Positions 13,737 through 25,659 of a stretch of 64,000 bases of DNA are shown here, piece after piece; position 1 is the stretch's first letter, and every line of letters starts with the position of its first letter. This DNA comes from Sapria himalayana (taxonomy: Eukaryota > Streptophyta > Magnoliopsida > Malpighiales > Rafflesiaceae): NCBI GenBank assembly GCA_029783825.1, contig JAREIK010010172.1, forward strand, positions 1 through 64,000, written 5' to 3'. The notes under the pieces were generated by a model. The model worked only from the letters and a program-made list of their open reading frames with translations, searched no databases and was not told the DNA's origin. The translations under genes and the position numbers were made by a program.

Positions 13737-14000
13737 TAGAGGAGAAAAGAGGGCTAGTAGGCTTGGGCATTGCACAAGGCATGTCCTGGTTGAGCAATTT
13801 ATGTATCTGCTTATCAGGGACCAGAATCATGGCTGGACCTGTGTCGTGCCAAACCAAGGCATGACTCGTTACATGCTAGGCCATAGGGTGTCATGCCTTA
13901 TGTCAGGCCAGGTATAACCCAGGTGCATGGCCGATAGGAAAGGTCCACAAGAAGGATAACCTTGACTCACAAACGTATACTAGAAAGTGGTTGCGATCCA
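13737..14000. mobile_element. GC-rich MITE-like repeat, copy 1
   Basis: A GC-rich block rich in GGCATG, CATGCC and GCCAGG words in otherwise AT-rich DNA. Its left edge reads TTAGAGGAGAAAAGAGGGC, a diverged version of the TAGAGGTGT...GGGC end seen in the 50.8-kb copy. It adjoins the Ty3 gag fragment. The right end is not clear. It has no coding capacity and is presumably non-autonomous. Confidence 0.55.
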
Positions 14001-16267
14001 CTTGGCCAGTGGCCAGATAGCCTAGCAATTTAATAAATATATTTTTTTTTTATGAAAAAAGCTGCAATGCTTTGTACATTGGCAAGTTTATGTAAAGAGC
14101 CTGCTATGTGGTTGGCTATACTAATATATAAATATATTAGTATATAAATATAATAATATATGAAAATATAAAATATTAATATAAAAATATATAAACAAAT
14201 AAATATATAAATATATAACATATAAACATATAAATATATGAATATTTAAATTTATGAACATATGAATATATGAACATATGAATATATGAATATATGAACA
14301 TATGAATATATGAACATATGAATATATCAACATATGAATATATGAACATATGAATATATGAACATATGAATATATGAACATATGAATATATGAACATATG
14401 AATATATGAACATATGAACATATGAACATATGAATATATGAACATATGAATATATGAACATATGAATTTATGAACATATGAATTTATGAACATATGAATA
14501 TATGAACATATGAACATATGAACATATGAATATATGAACATATGAACATATGACATATGAAATATGAACATATTCATATATGAATATATGAACATATGAA
14601 TATATGAACATATGAATATATGAACATATAAATATATGAACATATGAATATATGAACATATGAATATATGAACATATGAATATATGAACATATGAATATA
14701 TGAACATATAATATATGAACATAAGAATATAAACATATGAATATATGAACAAATGAATATATGAACATATGAATATATGAACTTATGAATATATGAACAT
14801 ATGAATATATGAACTTATAAATATATGAACATATGAATATATGAACATATGAATATATGAACTTATAAATATATGAACATATGAATATATGTACATATGA
14901 ATATATTCATATATGAATATATGAACATATGAATATGTTCATATTTGAATATATGAACATATGAATATATGAACATATGAATATATGAACAAGTGAATAT
15001 ATGAACATATGAATATATAAAATATTAATATATGAACATATGAATATATGAACATATGAATATATGAACATATGAATATATGAACAATGAATATATAAAC
15101 TTATGAATATATGAACATATTATATGAACTTATGAATATATGAACAGATGAATATATTCATATATGAATATATGAACATATTAATATATGACATATGAAT
15201 ATATGAAAATATGAAAATATGAACATATGAATATATGAACATATGAATATATGAACATATGAATATATGAACATATGAATATATGAACATATGAATATAT
15301 GAACATATGAATATATGAACATATGAATATATGAACATATGAATATATGAACATATGAATATATGAACATATGAATAAATGAACATATGAATATATGAAC
15401 ATATTAATATATGAACATATGACCATATGAACATATGAACATATGAACATATGAACATATGAACATATGAACATATGAATATATGATCATATGAACATAT
15501 GAATATATGAACATATGAACATATGAATATATGAACATATGAACATATGAACATATGAATATATGAACATATGAATATATGAATATATGAATATATGAAT
15601 ATATGAATATATGAACATATGACATATCACATATGAATATATGAATATATGAACATATAAATATATGACCATATGAATATATGAATATATGAACATATGA
15701 ATATATGAACATATGAATATATGAATATATGAATATATGAACAAATTAATATATGAATATATAAACATATGAATATATGAATATATGAATATATGAAAAT
15801 ATGAATATATGAAAATATGAATATATGAATATATGAACATATGAACATATGAATATATGAATATATCAATATATGAACATATGAATATATGATATATCAA
15901 TATATAAATATATGAATATATGAATATATGAACATATGAAGATATGAATATATGAATATATGAATATATGAACATATGAACATATGAATATATGAATATA
16001 TGAATATATGATATGAATATATGAATATATGAATATATATAAATATGAATATGAATATACGAATATATGAATATATGAACATATGAACAAATGAACTAAT
16101 GAAAATGAATATATAAATATTTAAATATATAAATATAAACATATTAATATTTCTATATTTAAATATGTAAACATATAAATATATAAACATGTAAATATAT
16201 AAATATATAAATATATAATTATATAAACATATCATATAAACATATAAACATATAAACATATAAACAT

Positions 16268-16302
16268 TAAATAAATAAATAAATAAATATATATATATAT
16301 AA
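16268..16302. repeat. (AAAT)n-(AT)n junction tract
   Basis: A short run of AAAT tetramers passes into (AT)n at the change from ATATAAAC-type to ATATGAAT-type octamers. The same tract type recurs at about 31484-31508, 33556-33615 and 34726-34772. Confidence 0.85.
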
Positions 16303-19032
16303 TATATTATATGAATATATGAATATATGAATATATGAATATATGAATATATGAATATATGAATAATGAACATATGAATATATGAATATATGAATATATG
16401 AACATATGAATATATAAATATATGAATATATGAATATATGAACATATGAATATATGAATATATGAACATATGAATATATGAATATATGAATATATGAACA
16501 TATGAATATATGAATATATGAATATATGAACATATGAATATATGAATATATGAACATATGAATATTTGAATATATGAATATATCAACATATGAATATATG
16601 AACATATGAACATATGAATATATGAATATATGAATATATGAACATATGAACATATGAATATATGAATATATGAACATATGAATATATGAATATATGAATA
16701 TATGAACATATGAATATATGAATACATGAATATATGAACATATGAATATATGAACATATGAATATATGAACATATGAATATATGAACATATGAATATATG
16801 AACATATGAATATATGAATATATGAATATATGAATATATGAATATATGAACATATGAATATATGAACATATGAATATGAATATATGAATATATGAATATA
16901 TGAATATATGAATATATGAATATATGAATATATGAACATATGAATATATGAATATGAATATATGAATATGAATATATGATATATGAATATATGAACATAT
17001 GAATATAATATATGAACATATGAATATATGAACATATGAATATATGAATATATGACATATGAATATATATATGAATATATGAATATATGAACATATGAAT
17101 ATATGAATATATGAACATATGAATATATGAATAATATATGAATATATGAATATATGAATATATGAACATATGAATATATGAAATTATGAATAAATGAATA
17201 TATGAATATATGAATATATGAACATATGAATATATGAATATGAATATATGATTATATGAACATATGACCATATGAATATATGAATATATGAATATATGAA
17301 TATATGAATATATGAACATATGAATATATGAATATATGAATATATGAATATATGAATATATGAACATATGAACATATGGACATATGAATATATGAATATA
17401 TGAATATATGAACATATGAATATATGAATATATGAATATATGAATATTGAATATATGAACATATGAATATATGAATATATCCATATATGAATATATGAAC
17501 ATATGAATATATGAATATATGAATATATGAATATATGAATATGTTCATATATTCATATATGAATTTATGAATATATAAATATATGAATATATAAATATAT
17601 AAATATATGAATATATAAATATATAAATATATGAATATATAAATATATAAATATATAAATATATGAAATATGAACATATGAATATATGAACATATGAATA
17701 TATGAATATATGAATATATGAATATATGAATATATGAATATATGAACATATTAATAATATGAATATATGAATATATCAATATATGAATATATGAACAAAT
17801 GAATATATGAATATATGAACATATGAACATATGAATATATGAATATATGAATATATCAATATATGAACATATTAACATATGAATATATGAATATATCAAT
17901 ATATGAACATATGAATATATGATATATCAATATATAAATATAAGAATATATGAATATATGAATATATGAACATATGAACATATGAATATATGAACATATG
18001 AAATATAATATATGAATATATGAATATATGAATATATAGAATATATGAATATATGAATATATGAATATATGAACATATGAACAAATGAACTAATGAACAT
18101 ATGAATATATAAATATATAAATATATAAACATATAAACATATTAATATTTCTATATTTAAATATGTAAACATATAAATATAAAACTTATAAATATGTAAA
18201 TATATAAATATATAATATATAATTAAATGAACATATAAATATATATATATATATATTAAAATATAAATATATAAATATATAAATATATAATTATATAATT
18301 AATAAATATATAAATATATAAATATATAATAATATAAATATAAAATATAAATATAAATATAAATATGAATATATGAATATATGAATATATATGATATATG
18401 AATATATGAATATATGGATATATGAATATATGAAATATGATATATGGATATATGAACATATGAATATATGAATATGAATATATGAACATATTATATATGA
18501 ATATATGAATATATGAATATATGAATATATGAATATATGAATATATGAATATGAACATATGAATATATGAACATAGAACATATGAATATATGAATATAGA
18601 ATATATGAATATATGAATATATGAATATATGAATATATGAATATATGAATATATGAATATATGAATATATGAATATATGAATATTGAATATATGAATATA
18701 TGAATATATGAATATATGAATATATGATATATGAATATTGAATATATGAATATATGAATATATGAATATTGAATATATGAATATATGAATATATGAATAT
18801 TTGAATATATGAATATATGAATATTGAATATATGAATATATGAATATATGAATATATGAATATATGAATATATGAATATATGAATATATGAATATATGAA
18901 TATATGAATATATGAATATATGAATATATGATATATGAATATATGAATATATAAATATATAAATATGATATAAATATAAATATATAAATATATAATATAT
19001 AAATATAATTAAATATATATATATAAATATTA

Positions 19033-19066
19033 TGTGTGTGTTTGTGTGTGTTTGTTTGTGTGTGTA
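19033..19066. repeat. GT-rich island inside the AT array
   Basis: About 34 bases of GTGTGTGTTTG-type sequence, the only G-rich segment in this stretch of array. It is flanked by pure A/T sequence. Confidence 0.9.
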
Positions 19067-19244
19067 TAAATATAAATATAAATAAATAATTAATATATAA
19101 ATAAATAATAAATAAAAATAATAAATATATAAATAATATAATATATAATACATATATATAATATATATATATATATGTACGTATGTATATATAAATATGT
19201 ATGTATATATGTATGTATATATATTCATATATATATATATATAT

Positions 19245-20031
19245 AAACATATTCACATATAAACATATAAAAATATAAACATATGAACATATTAACATAT
19301 AAACATATAAACACTTAAACATATGAACATATAAACATATAAAGATATAAAGATAAAAAATATGAATATAAACATATAAACATATAAACATATTAACATA
19401 TAAACATATAAACATATAAACATATTAACATATATACATATGAAAATATAAACATATGAACCTATAAAGATATAAACATATAAACATATATACTTATAAA
19501 CATATAAACCTAAAACATACAAACATATAAACATATAAGCATATAAACATATAAGCATATAAACATATAAACATATAAACATATAAACTTATAAACATAT
19601 AAATAAATAAACAAATAAATGTATAAACATATAAACATACAAACATATAAACATATAAACATATAAACATATAAACATATAGACATACAAACATATAAAC
19701 ATATAAACATATAAACATATAAACATATCAACTTATAAACATATAATCATATAAGCATATAAACCTTTAAGCATATAAGCATTTAAACATATTAACATAT
19801 TAGCGTAAAATTATAAGAATATAAGCTTATAAACCTATTAGCATATAAACGTATAAACATATAATCAAATAAACATATAAACAGCTAAACATTTAAACAT
19901 ATAATCATATAAACATATAAAAATTAAATATATAAACATAAAAACATTTAAACATTTAAAGATATAAACATATAAACATATAAACATATAAACATATAAA
20001 CATTTAAACATTTAAACATATAAACATATAA
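19245..20031. repeat. 8-bp-register satellite, ATATAAAC type
   Basis: A tandem array of ACATATAA octamers with scattered variants (AAGCATAT, AACTTATA, AACATACA). It ends sharply at about 20031 against the truncated protease end of the Ty3 remnant. The minus-strand frames (CLYVYMFI) are repeat artefacts. Confidence 0.94.
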
Positions 20032-20035
20032 TTTG

Positions 20036-21890
20036 AGACTTGATCTTGTCTAGTACTTTGTGCTACTAACAAATGTCATAAGTTGAGACTTGATCCAAAA
20101 TCACTTTGCACCTTCCAGAATGTGTGCTCCCAATTATATATTATTTCATTAAATTTCTTAAATCCTTCAAATTATTCAAGAGTTTTATATTAAATAATTG
20201 CACTATATTTCTCCATCATATTTATAGTACTTTGTGTCTCTAACTTTTTCTAATTATTCATGACATCCTTTATGAATTTTATGTAGTTTAATATTTGAGA
20301 TAATACTTCGAAAAATGGAGTATTTTCCTCCAACTTCAAAAAAATATAGAGAAACTTCTTGAAATGTTAATCTAATTTTTCCTTTCTAAAACATTATAAA
20401 AAGAAGATTTAGAAGATCACTTTAACATTATTGTCCATCATATTCATCTTTCTAGTGATTTGGGTAATCACTACTCACACCTCCATTACTCTTTCATATA
20501 ACTCGAAAGTTCATTGATGCACTTTTATATCACCAAAAGTACTAATGTTCAATCTCATTTTCTATACTTTTTATTGTTAAATTCATGTGTTTTGACTTCA
20601 TCTCAAGTCTCTACATATGATCCTATTAAAGATTATTTCTTTCTCTTTATTTTAGTTAGTAATTCTATCAGTTTATTATTGATGAAAAGCTTTTTTTCAA
20701 CCTTTGAATATTGGTAATACAATATTGATCCTACTTGAATACTATGTCCCATGGAAATATTTGGAAAATTCTTCGCAACCTTTTTTGGAATCTATTTTCG
20801 ATTTCCATAGTCTTCATATTAAAAATTTTCATAATTTTTTTTATTTGGATAATAATGTGCTGGAATATTAGTATTGGGTAATAACATATATCCTTTATTT
20901 TACAAACTATCAGTCTTCTCTAATTGATAAACAATGTGAAATTTTATCATTTTATATAGATGCAAAAGTAATTTCTTTCATTCCTTTTCACTTCTCCTCT
21001 TAGGCATCCAATTTTTTAAAAAATGCTTCCATTTTCTTTTCTATCATAGTAAATCTATTCAATTATAATACTCCAACTTATTTTCGCCCAAAGATATGGT
21101 CATTTCGAATTTTGTATTTATTCTTTTCTAACTTCTCAAATAAATAAAGTACTTTATTGGATAACTTGTTCATAATCAACCCACTCGAGGTCACATTAAT
21201 GATGAACATCATTATGTGATTTAGCCCATTGTAGAATATTTGAGTTTTGAACTAGAACTCAAACACAAGTTTAGGAAATCTCCTCAATAACTCCCAGAAA
21301 TAGTTTTAATCATCATACAAAGTCTCCAATACTTTCTGATGAAATTGTTTCTCACTTCATAATTGTAAGGTGATTTGAGATGGAAAAGACTTTGTGAGAA
21401 AAGTTTCCACTAGGTCATCCTAATTCTCAATTGATCCTCAAGATAAGTATTAAACCCAATTTCATGTCTTGTCTCTCTAAGAAAAAGTAATATACATAAT
21501 ACAATGACATACTAACTTAATTCATTTTAACTATATAATATAACCCTAGAAATATTACTAATACACTCATTCGGATCCTATGATATCTACTCACTATACT
21601 AATATTATTAAATGATCACTATTAGACTCAACTTTAACTCAAAATAATTGACTTCAACATGTTGCATACAAATCTCAGAGTATATATTCATCATTGTAGG
21701 TCGCCAATAATCTTCCAAGTTGTGTTTATGATTGGATTGTTGGATAGTTTGCTCAAATTCTCTTTGGACTTCTATGTTGCTTACCATTCTTTCCGTATGT
21801 TCTTTCTTAGTCCAGAGCTTAAATTTGTTCTTCTAGTTCCTCTTAACCATTCGGTCCAGTGGTGTTAGCTCAGTTCCACAGTTTTTGGTC
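20036..21890 (-). mobile_element. Ty3/gypsy Athila-like gag-protease remnant
   Basis: On the minus strand, high to low: traces of the Gag start (near 21700, YWRPTMMN-like then ICMQHVEVNYFELKLSLI); WDDLVETFLTKSFPSQI near 21380-21430; FYNGLNHIMM near 21210; GLIMNKLSNKVLYLFEKLEK near 21150; and KKMEAFFKKLDA near 21010-21040. Around 20080-20400 lie protease-region traces: PFFEVLSQILNYIKFIKD, then WKVQSDFGSSLNL where intact elements carry a CDLGASINLMP-type site. Numerous stops and frame changes mark it as dead. It is cut at about 20036 by the octamer array, so RT and integrase are missing. Confidence 0.75.
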
Positions 21891-22402
21891 ATAAATGTGA
21901 TGATTACAAGAAAAATAAATAAAAAAATACTAAATCAAAACATAAAAACAAGCAATGCAAGATAAATAACACAAATCAAAGTATAAAAATAAGATATTGT
22001 TATCCGAATTATTAAAAATATAACTATCATTAAAAAAACAAAAAAAAAATAATTAAAAAAATAAGAAAAAAAATTTTATTTTTTAAGAATAGTTATAATA
22101 ACTAAAGTTGACTAATCAAACTAAAAAATCTCTAGTTGTGATTCAAAAAATTAGTTGCAACTTTATTACGATACTCAATTTTTAGGATTAAATAATATCA
22201 CCATAGCTCATTTGGTGAGGATCTCTTATTTAACAAGTCTCACAAATATGAGTTTTAAAAGAAGTAAAGTAGTTTTTTATCTAGATATCAATTATCACAA
22301 AGATTACGATGAGTCAACTACTACCCTAGTCAAATGATTAAAACTATGGTTTAGTAATACTTTTAGATTTTAAGGTTGATCCATTTTATAATACATGATG
22401 AC
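21891..22402. other. A-rich spacer, possible tRNA-derived SINE trace
   Basis: A-rich sequence (especially 22010-22080). At about 22205-22255 a stretch reads TAGCTCATTTGGTGAGG and is followed about 35 bases later by ATGAGTTTTAAAAG, loosely like the A and B boxes of a tRNA-derived SINE. The B box is poor and no cloverleaf can be drawn with confidence. A 60-codon plus-strand frame at 22155-22337 overlaps this and has no recognised domain. Confidence 0.25.
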
Positions 22403-22850
22403 TAGAGGTGTTGACTAGGCTGGGTGGCCTCAACACGACATGAAGCATAACACAAAAATATCATGCCTAGCCTAGCATGACATTGTCTGATATCATGACT
22501 AGATCATGGTTATGTCGATCCATGACATGCCTCGAGCTATGTCGAGCTAAATTTTCTATTTTGCATGTCATGAAAGATGTGACATGGCAAAGTCTAGTAT
22601 GATTAGCCCATGCATGCCATTTGGGGCTGGGTGGCCAAACCAAGCTAACTTGGAATGATTCCATGCTAGCCCAGACCTAACCCGAGCAAGCCTAGCTAGG
22701 CCTGACTAGGTTTGGCATGACACGACATGACCAGTCAAGACCTTTCATGATTGAGCATGGCCTAGGAAAATGTTAAGCTAATGGGCCATGCCGAGCTACC
22801 CATTTTTAGTGTCGTGTTAGCATAGCATTGCCCATTATAGAAAGCATGTA
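22403..22850. mobile_element. GC-rich MITE-like repeat, copy 2
   Basis: Begins TAGAGGTGTTGACTAGGC and is packed with CATGCC, GACATG and GGCCTAG words. It is GC-rich against AT-rich flanks. The distal part has GAGCTACCCATTTTTAGTGTC near 22795, resembling a degraded CCCATTT...ACCTCTA terminal repeat. The two short frames inside are compositional. It belongs to the same family as the copies at 13.7, 36.5, 43.2, 45.75, 50.8 and 53.0 kb. Confidence 0.6.
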
Positions 22851-24735
22851 AAGTGATAACCATGACATGGTAGCGTGACTATACCTAAAAAATGACCTAT
22901 CTAAATTGTCTTATTATTATTATGCTTAGTTATAGAATGAAAGTATATTATAAATATCCTAGTTCCCTATTGACATACAATGTGGCTGTCAGTTATTGGA
23001 GCCTCCCCATTGATGATTATTTCATAGTTTTCATCTTGGTACTTTTCCACCAAAATAAAAAATTATCCCTACTTGATGGTTATTCATGAGTCCATACATT
23101 TTAGTCAGCCTATTAACTCTCATTGATAGTTATTTCATATATGCATTGATATGTATTTTATAAATACATATTAATTGAAGGCCTTTTCATCTAAAATATG
23201 TTTAATTTATTGACTCATAAAAGTATTAGTTCTTTTGGCTTCTTATTTATCATATTCTCATGATTAAACATATCTCAATGTCAAGTTTTGATATATAAGT
23301 TTGTCTCATGCATCACGATTGAAATGGTTGTTACTTTCTTCCTATCATTATGCATGAGTATGCTTCATGGCTTGCATATCATTATTCACTATAATGACAC
23401 GCACAATCCTATTAGTAGTAAAATTCTAATTTTAATTCTTAATAAATACCATGCCCTTCAATAACCAAATTAGAACATAATCCAAATATAAAATCTACAT
23501 ATTACATATGCATCACAAGAAATAATACACCAATCATAGGTTTCAATTTAGCCTGACATTTGTGGGAAATTCACATGTGAAAATTCAAAATATACCTCAT
23601 TATATTTTGGGTTTCAAATGTCTTCCCTCTAGAATATCTAGGAATCAAATCTTAAACTTACAATTCTCATTCGGGGACCTCAAATTTTTCCATAGATGGG
23701 AGTTAAAATTCATGGCTTTCCCTTAGGATTTATGCTTTTGTCTTAGGTCACCTTTTTTTCTCATGGATCTACCCTAGGGTTGAGTGAATTTTTATTCAAA
23801 TCCTAGCTTTTTTGACACCTCTTTCATACCCCCTCTTCCTTTTTTTATCATTCCTCAATTTCTACTTTAATACTAAAATGATTGGGTATGTTTTTTAAGT
23901 GGGAAATCATGGCACCAGGGAATGATCATGGTTTTGGCTTTGCATCTCTGTAACAGAAATTTATATCACATGGAATGATTACGACTCATATAGTTCATAT
24001 CTATAACACTAAATTATAGGAATGGGAATGGAAATAGTGCTTGTACTTTTCCTTTATAATATAAAGTCATGGTGAAGGAAATAACAATGACTCATGTTTT
24101 CTTTCTGTAACCCAAAGTTGTGGTACTAAAATTTGACCATGGTTTAAGTAACATTTTAAGTGCAAAAAGTCATGATCATTGGAACTCTCTATGATCAAAA
24201 GTCATACTACTAGAGAAAGGCAATGATTTTTGCCTTAGTACTTACGACTTTTTAATGAGAATGGCATGATGATGGAGAATGTTGTGGTTTTTACCACTAT
24301 TGAGATAATTGATTGCTATGATACAAAATTAAAATTATAGTCATTAAAATAGTATAACCTTGTGCAGTTGTAGCTTCAAAAAAGTTTTACATCCAAAAAA
24401 TATATATTACATAGAGAAATGATTATGTCGACGACATAGTATAGTCATGATATTAAAAATTATTTGTATTTAATAACCAACACAAATCAACTATATACAT
24501 CATAACACAAAATAAATATTATCATGAATAATTGTATAGATTCATGATAAAAAAGGTTGAAAAAACAACTATATAAGCTCATAGAAGTGCAATAAAGTCA
24601 TAACACAACATATTATAGTTTTACATGACTTTTTACTTTTCTCCTATTCAACAAATCAACCAAGTTTTATATTTTACTCAAAAACTAACTAATTTCACTA
24701 CTATTCTTTATTATCCATTAAAAATATAATTTTGT
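22851..24735 (-). repeat. Reverse copy of the large dispersed repeat with ~57-bp internal repeats
   Basis: From 23.9 to 24.33 kb, ATGGCACCAGGGAATGATCA-type blocks recur at irregular spacing. Their reverse complement matches the CAGTACCATGAC...GTCATGATCA blocks at 57.4-57.9 kb. The neighbouring CCCTAGGGT and TGAGGTATATTTTG-like segments (reverse complement) also resemble 58.0-58.2 kb. A TTGACACCTCT motif near 23810 resembles a MITE terminus. No gene recognised. Borders are approximate. Confidence 0.42.
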
Positions 24736-24739
24736 GAAA

Positions 24740-25450
24740 TGATTCTTTATAAAATTCTTTTCTATGCAAACATATCATTTATAATCATCAAACAACTAGT
24801 ATTATTCAGTATTTGGCATATGAAACAGTGGCTTATGCTCGATTTCTTCCCATGCAATACCTCTAAGGGTGTTTTATCTTTAATTATTGTGTGAGAGTGA
24901 TATTCTTCATGTAGCATGATGTGACAACTATTTCTTCCCGCAATTTGAGCTTCAACTTTGTCTAGCTTCTCATACACCTCACATTTCTCATTAATATTTA
25001 GTTCGTCCTTTTTTCCATTCCATTCGGTTATGGTGTTATCCTATTTATGTTCTTCCTATCAATGCATTGATTGACAAATAATCAATCAATTAAAGAATAT
25101 TCCTTACCATTTTTTATTTATAGATTCTATACCAATACTTTGTATTTCATAAACTTTTCTAGCACTTTAATTTTCTTCTAGATTAAGAAACCGCGCACAT
25201 ATTTGGAAAAGTAATCAATAAAAGTAACATACTACCTCATTTTCTAAAGTGATATCTCTGGTGTTCCTATGAACAAATCACTAGGTACCAAGTCTAGTAA
25301 TACTATTGATCTTGTGGTGGTGCATTACATTTTTTTTTGTTTTTGCTTTTTGTATAGGCAATTCTCACAATAGTCGAGCTTTCTGAATAATTGTTACTCC
25401 TTTCACCATCCTCTTCAATGTTATAATTCTTAGATTCTTCTCAGTGAAAT
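24740..25450 (-). mobile_element. Ty1/copia integrase remnant
   Basis: A minus-strand frame at 24762-24977 ends IIKDKTPLEVLHGKKSSISH, the plant copia motif KTP-E-WHGKKPSVSH that follows the integrase core. Upstream on the same strand (higher coordinates) are degraded P*PNGMEKRTN (near 25010-25030), as in PQQNGVAERKNR, and IDYFSKYVRG (near 25190-25220), as in IDDYSR. The codon reading is broken by stops and frameshifts. The fragment lies just left of the giant (ATATAAAT)n array. Confidence 0.65.
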
Positions 25451-25659
25451 ACCCAAGTCACTTATACCACAATATGGTCTTTTATCATAATTTTGTTTCA
25501 TTTGTGTCATGATTACACATTTTTAACGACTCAAATTCAAATTCTCTGCAATCAGTTTTGACTCCAAATACGACCTAAAATTCATCTGTCATAACTTTAA
25601 AATATCATTCTGCTCTTTTCCTTTGCATGCGTGTTCTCATATATTGACACCAAGTCTCA

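Larger units (their letters stand above)
14118..19244. repeat. 8-bp-register satellite, ATATGAAC/ATATGAAT type
   Basis: A tandem array of the octamer ATATGAAY, with ATATAAAT at the left edge. From about 14.23 to 15.58 kb ATATGAAC and ATATGAAT tend to alternate, giving a 16-bp higher-order unit. Later, ATATGAAT runs dominate. Sub-blocks of ATATAAAT/C lie at 16.11-16.27 and 17.57-17.66 kb. AT-only sequence with a GT island fills 18.96-19.24 kb. On the minus strand the octamer has no stop codon, so frames of up to 411 codons arise with an 8-residue period (MFIYSYIH); these are artefacts. Confidence 0.95.

Noticed and set aside
14121..19731. Long minus-strand open frames (up to 411 codons) with MFIYSYIH or CLYVYMFI repeats
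   Set aside because: The octamers TTCATATR and TTTATATG/TTTATATA read on the minus strand contain no stop in any phase, and 8 bp times 3 gives an 8-residue period. The frames follow from the repeat unit, not from coding selection.
22205..22290. tRNA gene
   Set aside because: TAGCTCATTTGG resembles an A box, but the B box is degenerate and acceptor and anticodon stems cannot be paired. At most a SINE trace.
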